A DNA stretch of 64,000 bases from GCA-020356105 sp964347475 (GTDB lineage Bacteria > Pseudomonadota > Alphaproteobacteria > UBA8366 > JADFVY01). Position 1 is the first letter of the stretch. Every line of letters starts with the position of its first letter. The DNA is taken from positions 16,682-80,681 of the forward strand of contig CAYFYY010000009.1 of assembly GCA_964347475.1 (NCBI GenBank), read 5' to 3'. The position numbers and the translations under genes were made by a program. This document shows, in pieces, positions 50,464 to 60,734 of the stretch. Under the pieces are notes generated by a model. It did no database searches. It was not told the DNA's origin and saw only the letters and a program-made list of their open reading frames with translations.

Positions 50464-53448
50464 TCAGTCTTCCTCGCGTGGCGACAGGCGCAGTCGGGCG
50501 GCCTCGGCCGGTTCGTCGATGATCCTTCGATAGATGGTGCGGACGGCCTCGTAGACGGACTCCACGGTGCCGCTCAGGGTTTCGAAATCCGGCTGGCTGG
50601 CGGCCCGCGCCAGGGCGGCCTTCAGTGAAGCGGGCGCGGAATCTTCAGTGAACTTCTCTGTGGCCATCAGTCGCAACGCATCCTGCAAACGCCACCACAA
50701 TTCCAGCGCCCGTACCAGCACGGTCACGTCACCACTCTCGGCAACGCCGGCGGCGCCAAAGCGCTGCAGCGCGTCGGCGGTGTTCTCCCCAATCTGGGGC
50801 GGAAGCTCGGAGCCATGCAGCAACTGCAGGTACTGGGCGATGAACTCGATATCAACGAGCCCGCCGCGGTGGTGTTTGACGTTCCAGCGGCTCTTTCCCT
50901 TATGTTGTGCAGCCATGCGCAGCCGCATGTCGGCGACATCGACGAGAAGTCGGTCGGCATCGCGCGGTTGCGCCAATATTGCGGAGATGACTTCGTTCGT
51001 TCGATCCGCGATGCCAGGGAAGGTCGCAGCGACGACACGCGCGCGAGTCAATGCCATGTGCTCCCAAGTCCAGGCTTCTTCGCGATAGTACCGTTCGAAG
51101 CCGTCCAGCCGGCTCGCCACCGGTCCGGCATTGCCCGACGGTCGCAACCGCATGTCGATCTCGTAGAGGGTGCCTTCCGCCATCGGTGCGGTGATGGCGC
51201 TGATCAATCGCTGGCACAATCGCCCGAACCATGTGCCGGGTGGCAGGGGCTTCTTGCCGTCCGACGCCTCGGCCTCCTCATCGTGGTCGTAGACGAAAAC
51301 GAGGTCGAGGTCCGAGCCGGGAGACAGTTCGGAACTGCCGAGCTTGCCCAGCGCGACGATCGCGAGCCCGCCGCCGGGCACGTGGCCGTGACGTCTGGCG
51401 AACTCGGCTTCAACGCGTGGCAGCAGCGCTGCGAGGACGGTGTCGGCGACAGCGGTCAGCGCCGCTCCGGCTGCGGCACCGACCGCAATGCCACGCAGGA
51501 TCTGGACGCCGACCCGGAATTTCTGGTCGTTGGTCCAGCGTCGGGTCAGAACCAGGATGTCCTCGTAGTCCGTCGCCAATTGCAGCATGGTCTCGAGCTC
51601 TTCGGACAGCTCGTCGCGCGGCCCCAGAGGATCCATGAAATCGCCGGTGAGCACGGCGTCCAGAAGCGACGGGTTGCGGCGCAGCCAGTCGGCGATCCGC
51701 GGCGCTCCACCCATGACGTCGGCGACCATGTCGAGCAGCGCCGGATTCGCGTTGAAGAGCGAGAACAGCTGTACTCCCGCCGGCAGGCCGGCGATGAACT
51801 CATCGAACCGGGCGAACGCGGTGTCCGGGTTGGCCGTCTTGGCAAACGCTTCGAGGAGATGCGGCATCAGTTCAGTCAGTATCTGGCGGGCCCGCTCGCT
51901 ACGGGTCGCGCGATAGCGCCCGTGGTGCCAGTTGCGCACGATGTTCGAGATCGAGCCGCCATCGGCGAACCCCATCTCCTCCAGCGTCCTGACCGTATCC
52001 GGATGATTCTCGCCACCGGTGAATACGAGCGCACCGCCGGCCCCGAGTTCAGGCGACTCCTCGAACAGGTTGGCGTAATGGTGCTCGACACGTCCGAGAT
52101 GATGCAGCAAGGCCTCGCGGAACGCGGCGGCATCGTCGTAGCCCATGAAAATGGCCGTGCGCGCGATGCCGCTGTCGTCGCGGGGAAGATTGTGGGTCTG
52201 CTCGTCGTTGACCATCTGCAGCCGATGCTCGAGCGTGCGCAAAAAGCCGTATGCCTCTGCCAGCTCGTCGGCCGTCGCCGTATCGATCCGTTCCATCTGG
52301 GCCAGGATCCGCAAGGTGGCGACAGTGGCACGGTTGCGCAGTTCGGGCATGCGGCCGCCCCAGATCAGCTGCTGTGTCTGGCAGAAGAACTCGATCTCCC
52401 GGATACCGCCGCGACCCAGCTTGATATTGTGCCCGTTCACGGCGATCGTGGCGCCACCGCGGTGCGCGTTGATCTGCCGCTTGATAGAATGGACATCCTG
52501 GATGGCGGCGAAATCGAGATTCTTGCGCCAGACATACGGTCGCAGCCGGCTCAGGAACGCCTCGCCGGCGGCGATGTCGCCGGCCACCGGGCGCGCCTTG
52601 ATCATCGCGGCGCGTTCCCAGTTCTGGCCAACGCTTTCATAATAGGCCTCGGCCGCCTCGACGGAGATCGCCAGCGGCGTCGCGCCGGGGTCCGGCCGCA
52701 GCCGCAGGTCGGTTCGGAACACATATCCGTCCTCTGTGCGGGCATCCATCAGGTGCAGCAGCTGGCGTGTCGCCCTGACGAAGATCGGGCCCAGATCGTC
52801 CGCCGCGGCCCCGTGGATCAGTTCGGTGTCGTACAGGATGATCAGATCGATATCACTGGAGTAGTTGAGCTCGCGCGCCCCCAGTTTGCCCATGCCGAGC
52901 ACGATATAGCCCGATCCGCGTTCCGGATCGCTGTCGTCTTCAAGCTCGATTGCGCCTTGTGCTGCTGCCGACCCAAGTACATATCGGGTAGCGACGTGGA
53001 GGCACGATTCGGCGATCTCGGTCAGCGCCCCTGTCACACGCTCGAGGCTCCACAAGGCGGCGATATCGGCGAGCCCGACCACCAGCGAGGCCCGGCGCTT
53101 TGCCTGCCGGAGGCCCGCTGTCACCCGGCTCAGGCTGATCTCGCGGCCCAGCGACTGTTCAAGGCTGGACAGCAGCGCCGCAAATGTCGGATCCGGCCCG
53201 TCGCTCAACATGTCGCGCACGCAGGCAGATTCCTGGATGAACAACCGGGCAAGATAGGGGCTGTTGCCGAATACCGCGCCGAGCAGTGCTCGACCGCCAC
53301 GGTCGTCCGCCAGTGCCTCATAGAAACTCTGGAGGTCGGCATCGCCCGCCAACGATTCGCGCAGGCGGATAAACCCCGCTTCAGCGCGCTCAACGTCGGC
53401 GGCCTTTGGGATCGCCTCGGGGTCGATCGGGATCAGAGAGAGTGTCAT
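50464..53448 (-). CDS. glnE: Bifunctional glutamine synthetase adenylyltransferase/adenylyl-removing enzyme
   Basis: 994 residues, full length. Two nucleotidyltransferase domains: the adenylyl-removing one with GMGKLGARELNYSSDIDLI (~187-205) and the adenylating one with ALGKLGSSELSPGSDLDLVF (~697-716), each with the G-K-L-G...D-x-D metal motif. Linkers include HRLQMVNDEQTHNLP and LVDIEFIAQYLQL regulatory helices. Controls glutamine synthetase by AMP on Tyr in response to PII and glutamine. Start 53448 (MTLSLIP); an ATG 51 bases further upstream is possible. Divergent from the AsmA-like gene. Confidence 0.96.
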   Translation of the reverse strand: MTLSLIPIDPEAIPKAADVERAEAGFIRLRESLAGDADLQSFYEALADDRGGRALLGAVFGNSPYLARLFIQESACVRDMLSDGPDPTFAALLSSLEQSLGREISLSRVTAGLRQAKRRASLVVGLADIAALWSLERVTGALTEIAESCLHVATRYVLGSAAAQGAIELEDDSDPERGSGYIVLGMGKLGARELNYSSDIDLIILYDTELIHGAAADDLGPIFVRATRQLLHLMDARTEDGYVFRTDLRLRPDPGATPLAISVEAAEAYYESVGQNWERAAMIKARPVAGDIAAGEAFLSRLRPYVWRKNLDFAAIQDVHSIKRQINAHRGGATIAVNGHNIKLGRGGIREIEFFCQTQQLIWGGRMPELRNRATVATLRILAQMERIDTATADELAEAYGFLRTLEHRLQMVNDEQTHNLPRDDSGIARTAIFMGYDDAAAFREALLHHLGRVEHHYANLFEESPELGAGGALVFTGGENHPDTVRTLEEMGFADGGSISNIVRNWHHGRYRATRSERARQILTELMPHLLEAFAKTANPDTAFARFDEFIAGLPAGVQLFSLFNANPALLDMVADVMGGAPRIADWLRRNPSLLDAVLTGDFMDPLGPRDELSEELETMLQLATDYEDILVLTRRWTNDQKFRVGVQILRGIAVGAAAGAALTAVADTVLAALLPRVEAEFARRHGHVPGGGLAIVALGKLGSSELSPGSDLDLVFVYDHDEEAEASDGKKPLPPGTWFGRLCQRLISAITAPMAEGTLYEIDMRLRPSGNAGPVASRLDGFERYYREEAWTWEHMALTRARVVAATFPGIADRTNEVISAILAQPRDADRLLVDVADMRLRMAAQHKGKSRWNVKHHRGGLVDIEFIAQYLQLLHGSELPPQIGENTADALQRFGAAGVAESGDVTVLVRALELWWRLQDALRLMATEKFTEDSAPASLKAALARAASQPDFETLSGTVESVYEAVRTIYRRIIDEPAEAARLRLSPREED

Positions 53449-53564
53449 GCGTGCTGCGGCTGGATGAAAGGGTGCGTGCACCGCCTGTAGCGTGGCCAAG
53501 ACTCGGTCGTTGCGGTATCATAAGACCATAAGACGCTGACCGTACAAAAGGAATGTGCTGAGCG

Positions 53565-56500
53565 TTGGTCCGCCGCACCTCCCTGATACTGACCGAGCTC
53601 CTGGCGATGCTGTTCGCCGGGCTGGTGGCCTTGGGCGGGATCACCGCCTATTTGCTGCACACGGGTCCGGTGTCGCTGGATTTCATGACCCCCCACCTGG
53701 AAGCGATGCTCAATGATGAGAAGGGCCGCTTCGTCGTCGACATCGATCGTACGGTCGCCGTCTGGGCCGGCTGGCGGGATGCTATCGACATTCGCGCAAC
53801 GCAAGTGTCGGTCACCACGGCGGACGGCGTTGCGCTTGCCCGGATTCCGGAGTTGTCGCTCGGCCTGTCGTTGCGGGCGCTGGTACACGGGCGGTTGGCC
53901 CCGACGAGCCTCGGCGCCATCGGGCCGCGTATCCGGATTACCCGAAATGAGACGGGAGACTTCGCGTTCGGCTTGACCGACTCGGAGACGTCACGACCGC
54001 CGGTGGGTGGCCGGGCAGGCGGCGCGGCGCAGCAGGACGGTCGAACCGTCATCCGTTTTCTGATCACCGAGCTCCTCAGTGATGAGCGCGATCGATCGGG
54101 TCCCTTCGGCTATTTGCGGCGCGTTAGCATACTTGACGGCGAGATCGCATATGAAGATCGGGTTGCCGGCCGGTACTACCGCGCGCCCGATACCGACGTC
54201 GTGCTGTTTCGCGGCGGCGGCGGCATAACCGGCGGTGCCAAGCTGAGCGTCCAGTATGGCGGACGGCAAGCGGATCTGACCGTCGATATTGCGGTGGCCA
54301 GGGATCAGAAATACCGAGCTGCCGCAACTTTTCAGCAGGTCGACCCGGCGGCCTTCGCGCCCAGCATCCCCCAGCTGGCGGACCTGGCGGCCATCAAGAT
54401 GCCGTTGAGCGGGGAGATCGCCATTCGTGGGCAGTTCGGCGGGCAGGTCGACGAAATCGGCTTCGATTTCGTCGGCGGCGCCGGACGCCTCGAACTCCAC
54501 GAGGTGTACCGCGAGCCTCTCGACATCAGCTCGTTGCGGATCATCGGGGCCGTGACGGAAAATCTCAGCGCGGTACGTTTGGATCAGGCGATTGTCGGTA
54601 TCGGGCCGGCGACGGTCTATGCCGAGGGCAGCGTGCATCCGGATGGCGGGGGGCGGCTGATTTCGCTTGCCGCCCGCCTCGAACAATTTTCGGTCAACGA
54701 GTTGCACAGGTACTGGCCGGCCTGGACGCACCCGCCCGCCCACACCTGGGTGGCGCGCAACATCGTCGATGGGACGGTCGACGAGGGTGAAGTGGCGGTG
54801 GCAGTGCGGATCGGAGCGCCGGCCGAGGAGCCGCGCGTGACGCTTCCGGAGCTTGCGGGAACACTTACCTTTTCCGATGTCGATGTGCATTACAGGCGGC
54901 CAATGACACCGGTCTCGGGAGCGAGCGGCACCGCTACTTTTACCAAGGAGCGGTTTGTTTTCAAGATCAACCGCGCAAGCCTGGCCGATGACATTGCCGT
55001 TACGCAGGGGACCGTCGATATCATCGATATTCACCGGCGTGGCGAAACACGATTGATTGTCGATGGCAGGGCGGAGGGCCCGCTCGTCACCGCGCTGCAG
55101 GTCCTCGACGAAGAGCCCCTGCAATACGCGTCGAAGATGGGGTTCGACCGCTCGCGGATGGACGGCCGAGGCACATCCAACCTCCGCTTCGAATTGCCGC
55201 TGGTGCGCGACGTCAAAGGCGACATGCTCGAGGTCAAGGTGTCGTCCCGGCTGAACGGGGTGGTTGCGGACGGCCCGTTCAACCTGGCGGTGACCGACGG
55301 CAAGCTCGGCCTGGACGTCACCCGCAGCGCCATGCGCATTGCCGGCGACGTCAAGCTGAACGGCGTACCGGCGGCATTGGTATGGGACGAGAACTTCGAT
55401 CGCGAGGCACGGGAATTCAAGAGCCGCTTTGCCGTCCGCGGCCGCGCGGATGACCAGCAGAGACGGGCTCTCGGCCTGCCCGACCTGTCGTACTGGCTGC
55501 AGGGACCGGTAGAGGCCGAGGTCGTGTATACGGTCGGCAGGACGGGACCTGCGAAACTCAAGGTGCGCGGCGATCTCGGCGCCGCCCTCGTGAAGGTCGA
55601 GGAGGCGGGCTGGCGTAAGGCGCCCGATGTGCCGGGGACCGGCACCATAGACGGCACTGTGCCGCGCGCGGGCGGGCTCGTTTTCGACAGCCTGCGCATC
55701 GAGACGGCCGACATGGAAGCCGATCTGGCCATGGAATTTCTGCCCGACCTGTCGAACGTCCGCTCGGTCACGATCAAGAAGGCGTTGTTTGGCGGCAGCG
55801 ACGTGACCGGCGAGATAACGCTGCGCCGCGAGGGCGGGTACCGAATCGACGTTAAGGGCCGGCGACTCGACGTGCGACATTTCCTGACCATCGGTCAGAT
55901 GGAGAACGGTACGCCGGGACAGGAGACCGCGACCGAACCCTTCACCGTCAAGGCTGGGTTCGAAGAAGCGATCACCGGCGAAAATCGTCGCATGTACACC
56001 ACGACTTTCACCGGAAAGTACGATGGTCGCAACTGGGAGTCGGCGATCCTGACCGCCAAGCTTGATGAAGGCGCTGACCTCGCCCTTGCCTACGGCATGG
56101 GTGAGACCGGCTACGAGCTACAGGTGCAGTCGCAGGATGCCGGTCAGGCGCTGCGGACGCTGGACTGGTGGGGTGAGATTCAGGGAGGCTCGCTGGTTAT
56201 CCGTGGCCGGCGCGAGTCGGTCGGCGGGCCGCTGACCGGCACCTTCGAAGTCTACGACTTCAGGATGACGCAAGCGCCGGCCGGACTGAAACTGCTGCAG
56301 CTGCTGACGGTCATCGGATTGCCTGCAGCGATGGATGAGAGTGTTCCTTTCACCGGCATGGAGGGCGCTTTCACCTATGACAAAGGGGTCCTTACCCTCG
56401 GCGAAGTCGAAGCCTGGGGGCCGGTGGGCGTCCATGTCAACGAGGGCAGCTGGCTGGATTTCACCCAGCGTCGCATGAGGCTGATCGGTGTTGTCGTGCC

Positions 56501-56744
56501 GGCCAACGCCGTGCAGGGGCTGATCGGCAAGATCCCGTTGCTCGGCTTTATCCTGGGTGACGGGGTGATCGCGACCAATTTCGTGATTTCCGGATCCTTC
56601 GACAAACCCGACGTCAACCCACAGGAGGCGACGACGCTTCTTCCCGGTTTCCTGCGCAAACTGTTCCGCCAGGCCGAGACATCGGGTGGCGAAGCAGTGA
56701 CGGGAAGCGTGCCGGACCCATCGCTGCGGCCGGGCCGGGACTGA
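53565..56744 (+). CDS. AsmA/YhdP-type large envelope protein (DUF3971 region)
   Basis: 1059 residues. N-terminal signal anchor (~5-30, LILTELLAMLFAGLVALGG) then a long beta-rich repeat chain. Landmarks: GLSLRALVHGRLAPTSL (AsmA-like start), a DUF3971-like middle (YWPAWTHPPAHTWVARNIVDG), and the AsmA-C-like end (LRTLDWWGEIQGGSLVIRGR, ILGDGVIATNFVISGSFDKPDVNP). AsmA-like proteins such as YhdP and TamB are thought to form bridges carrying phospholipid to the outer membrane. The only start in phase before the anchor is TTG 53565, 13 bases after AAGGA. Fits the MCE-based lipid theme of the window. Confidence 0.87.
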   Translation: MVRRTSLILTELLAMLFAGLVALGGITAYLLHTGPVSLDFMTPHLEAMLNDEKGRFVVDIDRTVAVWAGWRDAIDIRATQVSVTTADGVALARIPELSLGLSLRALVHGRLAPTSLGAIGPRIRITRNETGDFAFGLTDSETSRPPVGGRAGGAAQQDGRTVIRFLITELLSDERDRSGPFGYLRRVSILDGEIAYEDRVAGRYYRAPDTDVVLFRGGGGITGGAKLSVQYGGRQADLTVDIAVARDQKYRAAATFQQVDPAAFAPSIPQLADLAAIKMPLSGEIAIRGQFGGQVDEIGFDFVGGAGRLELHEVYREPLDISSLRIIGAVTENLSAVRLDQAIVGIGPATVYAEGSVHPDGGGRLISLAARLEQFSVNELHRYWPAWTHPPAHTWVARNIVDGTVDEGEVAVAVRIGAPAEEPRVTLPELAGTLTFSDVDVHYRRPMTPVSGASGTATFTKERFVFKINRASLADDIAVTQGTVDIIDIHRRGETRLIVDGRAEGPLVTALQVLDEEPLQYASKMGFDRSRMDGRGTSNLRFELPLVRDVKGDMLEVKVSSRLNGVVADGPFNLAVTDGKLGLDVTRSAMRIAGDVKLNGVPAALVWDENFDREAREFKSRFAVRGRADDQQRRALGLPDLSYWLQGPVEAEVVYTVGRTGPAKLKVRGDLGAALVKVEEAGWRKAPDVPGTGTIDGTVPRAGGLVFDSLRIETADMEADLAMEFLPDLSNVRSVTIKKALFGGSDVTGEITLRREGGYRIDVKGRRLDVRHFLTIGQMENGTPGQETATEPFTVKAGFEEAITGENRRMYTTTFTGKYDGRNWESAILTAKLDEGADLALAYGMGETGYELQVQSQDAGQALRTLDWWGEIQGGSLVIRGRRESVGGPLTGTFEVYDFRMTQAPAGLKLLQLLTVIGLPAAMDESVPFTGMEGAFTYDKGVLTLGEVEAWGPVGVHVNEGSWLDFTQRRMRLIGVVVPANAVQGLIGKIPLLGFILGDGVIATNFVISGSFDKPDVNPQEATTLLPGFLRKLFRQAETSGGEAVTGSVPDPSLRPGRD

Positions 56745-56755
56745 GCGGGCAAACG

Positions 56756-58009
56756 TCAGGCCGGACGCACCAGGGCGTGGCGTTTTTTTCCTGCCGACAG
56801 CTTGATGACACCATCGCTGTTGACGTCGGCCAGCGTGATCTGGGCGGTCTCCTCGGCGATCACGCAGTCGTTGAGCCGCGCACCTCCGCCCTTGATCAGC
56901 CTCCGGGCTTCGCTATTGCTTGCGGCAAGACGGGCGCGGCGCATCAATTCGAACGCCGGGACGCCTCTTTCCAGTTCGCTGCGGTCGACCTGTATCGTCG
57001 GCAGATCCTGGGCGATGACACCCTGCTCGAAGGTCTTGCGCGCGGTCTCGGCCGCCGCCTCGGCCGTGGCCGAGCCGTGACACAGTCTGGTGGCCTCGTT
57101 TGCCAGGACCTTCTTCGCGTCGTTGATCTCGGCGCCCGCGAGCGCCTCGAGCCGTGTGATCTCGGCGAGCGGAAGATCGGTGAAGAGTCTGAGGAAGCGG
57201 CCGACGTCGGCGTCCTCCGTGTTGCGCCAGTACTGCCAGTAGTCGTATGCGCTCAGACGCTCCTCGTTCAACCACACGGCGCCCGACGCCGTCTTGCCCA
57301 TCTTGGCGCCGGACGATGTGGCGAGGAGCGGCGTCGTCAGGCCGTAGAGCTGTTCTTGGTCGCATTTGTGGCCCAGTTCGATGCCCGCCACGATGTTGCC
57401 CCATTGGTCCGAGCCGCCCATCTGAAGGACGCAGCCCATGCGGCGCGACAGCTCGAGGAAATCGTATGCCTGCAGCACCATGTAGTTGAACTCGAGGAAG
57501 CTCAACGGCTGTTCGCGGTCCAGTCGAAGCTTTACGGATTCGAAGCCGAGCATACGATTGACCGAGAAATGGCGGCCGTATTCGCGCAGGAACGGGATGT
57601 ACTGAAGTTCGTCGAGCCAGTCCGCATTGTCGACCATGACGGCGTCGGTCGGACCGTCGCCGAACACGAGGTACTTCTCGAAGATCCGCCGTATGCCGGC
57701 GATATTGGCGGCAATCTGTTCTTCGCTGAGAAGCTGGCGCTGCTCGTCCTTGCCCGAAGGATCGCCGACCTTAGTCGTGCCGCCGCCCATCAGGACGATC
57801 GGCTTGTGCCCCGTCTGCTGCAGCAGGCGCAGCAGCATGATCGAGACCAGGCTGCCGGCATGCAGCGAATCGGCGGTGGCATCGAAGCCGATATACGCCG
57901 AAATCGCGCCCGAGCAGGCGAGGCTGTCGAGCCCGTCGAGGTCGGTGCACTGGTGCATGAACCCGCGCTCGATAGCCGCTTTGAGAAATGCCGATTGCGG
58001 TTTGCTCAT
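56756..58009 (-). CDS. tyrS: Tyrosyl-tRNA synthetase
   Basis: 417 residues, class I. Charges tRNA-Tyr. Signature segments: GFDATADSLHAGSLV (HIGH-type motif, ~45-52), NRMLGFESVKLRLDREQPLSFLEFNYMVLQAYDF, QMGGSDQWGNIVAGIEL (Tyr/AMP pocket), GAKMGKTASGAVWL (KMSKS-type loop, ~233-240) and a C-terminal S4 RNA-binding domain (ARRLIKGGGARLNDCVI). Start 58009 (MSKPQSAF). Its stop is 11 bases from the AsmA-like gene's stop. Confidence 0.97.
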   Translation of the reverse strand: MSKPQSAFLKAAIERGFMHQCTDLDGLDSLACSGAISAYIGFDATADSLHAGSLVSIMLLRLLQQTGHKPIVLMGGGTTKVGDPSGKDEQRQLLSEEQIAANIAGIRRIFEKYLVFGDGPTDAVMVDNADWLDELQYIPFLREYGRHFSVNRMLGFESVKLRLDREQPLSFLEFNYMVLQAYDFLELSRRMGCVLQMGGSDQWGNIVAGIELGHKCDQEQLYGLTTPLLATSSGAKMGKTASGAVWLNEERLSAYDYWQYWRNTEDADVGRFLRLFTDLPLAEITRLEALAGAEINDAKKVLANEATRLCHGSATAEAAAETARKTFEQGVIAQDLPTIQVDRSELERGVPAFELMRRARLAASNSEARRLIKGGGARLNDCVIAEETAQITLADVNSDGVIKLSAGKKRHALVRPA

Positions 58010-58248
58010 GGTCCGGTCTGCTTCAGGAACGTGATCTGCCTGGCGGCGGGCGCTTCGTTTATCACAATCGCCTGCCACGGACAATGTAGAGCGGCTGTTC
58101 GCCATACCACCTTAATAATCGGTCGGAATCCGTTTGAACATCGCTCAAATGCTCGCGTTAACCTATTCCTCATTAACGATTTTCAAGTAATTTGCCGATA
58201 CTCTCGCGGGAGGATCCGGGGACAAAAAAACGCAGTTAAGGTCAGGAC

Positions 58249-58908
58249 ATGACAGCATCGAGAGTGCGGCCGGCTCATCGGAAGCCATTCACCGCAGAAA
58301 TCCAGCAGAGGCGTGATCTGAGGGTCAGCAACGAGCAGATCCTCCATGAAATCAAGTCCCTGGAGGGCCGACTGGAAAAACTGGCGGTAGGCAATATCGA
58401 GCTCGACGGCGCAACGCCCGGCACGCTTCTGGACCAGGTGGAGCGGACCAAGAAGGAAATCGCCACCCTGATCACGCAGAACACCAAGGACGATCGGCTG
58501 GCAACGGCAGCGCGCGAACTTCAGGCGGTGGTGCGGGCGACCGAGGGGGCGACATTCACCATCATCGATATCGCCGAGCGGGTCGACGAGCTGCTCCACG
58601 ATCTGAAGTCTCACACCGGAGATTCGACCGTCGTTGCGACGGCGGACGAGATCGCCGAAACCACGACCGATCTCTATGAGGCCTGCAACTTCCAGGACAT
58701 CACGGGCCAGCGCATCAAGAAAGTGGTCAATACGCTGCAGTTCGTCGAAGAGCGCCTGGCGGCGATGATCGAGATCTGGGGCGCCGACACGCTGGCGGTC
58801 ACCGAACATCCGGCCACGCTCCGCGACAGCGAGGAAAAGCTCCTTCAGGGCCCGCAGATGGAAGAGGATGCGATCGCCCAGGAAGACATCGACAAGCTGT
58901 TCGAATAA
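58249..58908 (+). CDS. cheZ: Protein phosphatase CheZ
   Basis: 219 residues, mostly helix. Near residue 145 is the CheZ hallmark ACNFQDITGQRIKKVV, with the catalytic Gln in D-x-TGQ, and the C-terminus is IAQEDIDKLFE, the CheY-binding tail. CheZ speeds CheY-phosphate breakdown in chemotaxis. It is monocistronic here, without che or flagellar neighbours, as in a number of alphaproteobacteria. The 239-base gap to tyrS (58010-58248) is A/T-rich and holds the two divergent promoters. TAAGG before the start is a fair ribosome site. Confidence 0.92.
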   Translation: MTASRVRPAHRKPFTAEIQQRRDLRVSNEQILHEIKSLEGRLEKLAVGNIELDGATPGTLLDQVERTKKEIATLITQNTKDDRLATAARELQAVVRATEGATFTIIDIAERVDELLHDLKSHTGDSTVVATADEIAETTTDLYEACNFQDITGQRIKKVVNTLQFVEERLAAMIEIWGADTLAVTEHPATLRDSEEKLLQGPQMEEDAIAQEDIDKLFE

Positions 58909-58994
58909 GACCCAGCTCCACGCCGTCGACGCCGCCGGCTCCGATCCTCCTCAGTACTGTCCCCGATTGGTTACCGCGCCAACCGCGCGGTATC

Positions 58995-59648
58995 TCAGCG
59001 CGCCGCCGTTTCCTCCGAGACCGACGCCAGATAATGGGTAACGCTGGCATCGAGGGCCTCCAGCTGATTGGAGAAAAAATGGTTGGCGCCCGGCACGATG
59101 TGGTGTTCCACGGTAATGCCGCGCTGGTGGTTCAGCTTGTCCACCAGCTTCTTTACGGAGTCGATGGGAACGATTTCGTCCTTGTCGCCGGTGACCACCA
59201 GGCCAGACGACGGGCATGGCGCAAGAAAACTGAAGTCATACAGGTTCGCCGGCGGCGCCACCGATATGAACCCGGTGATTTCCGGCCGGCGCATTAGCAG
59301 TTGCATGCCGATCCACGCGCCGAAGGAAAATCCGGCGATCCAGCACTCGCGGCTGTTCTGGTTGTACGACTGGAGCCAATCCAGTGCCGAGGCCGCATCG
59401 GACAACTCGCCCTCGCCCTTGGTGAACGTTCCCTGGGAACGACCCACGCCGCGGAAATTGAACCGCAGGCACGCAAAGCCGCGCTTCACGAAGGTGTGGT
59501 AAAGCGTGTAGACAACCTTGTTGTTCATCGTCCCGCCGTGCTGCGGGCTGGGGTGGAGCATCAGGGCAATCGGGCTGTTTGGCGCCCGGCCGGGATGATA
59601 TCGGCCTTCCAGCCGTCCTTCAGGACCGTTGAAAATGAGCTCTGGCAT
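58995..59648 (-). CDS. Alpha/beta hydrolase
   Basis: 217 residues, no signal peptide. IALMLHPSPQHGGTMNN, FACLRFNFRGVGRSQG, nucleophile elbow GFSFGAWIG, then VVTGDKDEIVP (acid region) and GANHFFSN with catalytic His. The HPSPQHGG...FNFRGVGRS combination marks a small family of bacterial hydrolases sometimes called the YtfR/OB-fold-less esterase or CocE-like group; substrate is unknown. Start 59648. The ORF is convergent with cheZ. Confidence 0.88.
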   Translation of the reverse strand: MPELIFNGPEGRLEGRYHPGRAPNSPIALMLHPSPQHGGTMNNKVVYTLYHTFVKRGFACLRFNFRGVGRSQGTFTKGEGELSDAASALDWLQSYNQNSRECWIAGFSFGAWIGMQLLMRRPEITGFISVAPPANLYDFSFLAPCPSSGLVVTGDKDEIVPIDSVKKLVDKLNHQRGITVEHHIVPGANHFFSNQLEALDASVTHYLASVSEETAAR

Positions 59649-59757
59649 TGTCCTTACCGTTTGGTATTGCGCGTCATACGGTCTCTTAAAATCTGATCAA
59701 ATCACTAGGGTTTTCGCCTTTCCGCGCCGGAAATCCACGCAAATTTTCCTTATTTTG

Positions 59758-59786
59758 TTGACCGTTTTTATCAGAGAATGTATATC
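59758..59786 (+). promoter_or_regulatory. Promoter of cysE
   Basis: TTGACC (59758-59763), 17-bp spacer, TATATC (59781-59786): a close match to sigma-70. A GC hairpin CCGCCC...GGGCGG (about 59806-59829) lies in the leader before the start codon. Confidence 0.65.
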
Positions 59787-59899
59787 CTTACAGAGAAACG
59801 GTTATTCCGCCCACCGGCCGTGTCGGGCGGGGGGTGGTATTCGGGGGCATGCTCTCCGGCGATGAACAGCCGCAGCATAATAAATGGATGGACGGCAAA

Positions 59900-60679
59900 A
59901 TGTTCAAGTATTTGAAGGACGAAATCGACGGCATGATGCAGCGGGACCCGGCGGCCCGGTCGCGGCTCGAGGTCGTCCTCTGTTATCCGGGCTTCCACGC
60001 CATCGTCTTTCACAGAATTGCACACCCGCTCTGGATTCGCGGCTGGCGGGTTCTGGCGCGATGGATCTCCCAGGTGGCCCGCTTTCTGACGGGTATCGAA
60101 ATTCATCCAGGTGCGCGCATCGGCCGCAGTTTCTTCGTTGACCACGGCATGGGCGTCGTGGTCGGTGAGACCTCGGTGATCGGGAATAACGTTACCCTGT
60201 ACCATGGCGTCACCCTGGGCGGCGTCTCGCCGTCGGTCGATTCAGACAGCCAGCGCGATCAGAAACGCCACCCGACGCTCGGTGATAATGTGATCGTGGG
60301 GTCCGGGGCGCAAATCCTCGGGCCGATCACCGTCGGGCACGGCGCGCATGTCGGCGCCAACGCTGTCGTGACCAAGGATGTCGAATGCTGTGTGACGGTC
60401 GTCGGCATCCCGGCCAAGCAGGTGTCCAAGGTGGAGGCCGAGGAAAAGTTCGAGCCCTATGGCACCCCGATTGGCGATGTGCCCGATCCGGATGCCCAGT
60501 TGATCGACGGGCTGCGCAGGCAGATCGGAGAGCTGCGCGGACAGATCGGCGAGGTGGCGCGGCTTCAGGCGCGCATCGACGAGTTGGAGCGCGAACTGGC
60601 CGAGGTCGAGCAACGGATTGGTCCGGTCGCCGTGCGGGAAGCGGCAAAGGCCGTCGCCACGGCGGATCGCAAGAATTGA
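59900..60679 (+). CDS. cysE: Serine O-acetyltransferase
   Basis: 259 residues from ATG 59900 (MFKYLKDE, matching family N-termini); 59888 and GTG 59834 are alternatives. Makes O-acetylserine for cysteine synthesis. Left-handed beta-helix: FHRIAHPLWIRG, TGIEIHPGARIGRSFFVDHGMGVVVGETSVIG, TLYHGVTLGGVSP, RHPTLGDNVIVGSGAQILG, VGANAVVTKD. A C-terminal extension of ~60 residues is coiled-coil-like (LRRQIGELRGQIGEVARL...). It heads a locus that leads to Fe-S assembly, giving cysteine for the desulfurase downstream. Confidence 0.95.
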   Translation: MFKYLKDEIDGMMQRDPAARSRLEVVLCYPGFHAIVFHRIAHPLWIRGWRVLARWISQVARFLTGIEIHPGARIGRSFFVDHGMGVVVGETSVIGNNVTLYHGVTLGGVSPSVDSDSQRDQKRHPTLGDNVIVGSGAQILGPITVGHGAHVGANAVVTKDVECCVTVVGIPAKQVSKVEAEEKFEPYGTPIGDVPDPDAQLIDGLRRQIGELRGQIGEVARLQARIDELERELAEVEQRIGPVAVREAAKAVATADRKN

Positions 60680-60734
60680 CGGGTAATGACGGGTGGCGTG
60701 GCGCTGCCCAGAGAGAGTTCGGGAGAAGCGAGCA

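Noticed and set aside
50815..53490. 891-residue plus-strand ORF opposite glnE
   Set aside because: Antisense shadow; GlnE on the minus strand has both catalytic domains intact.
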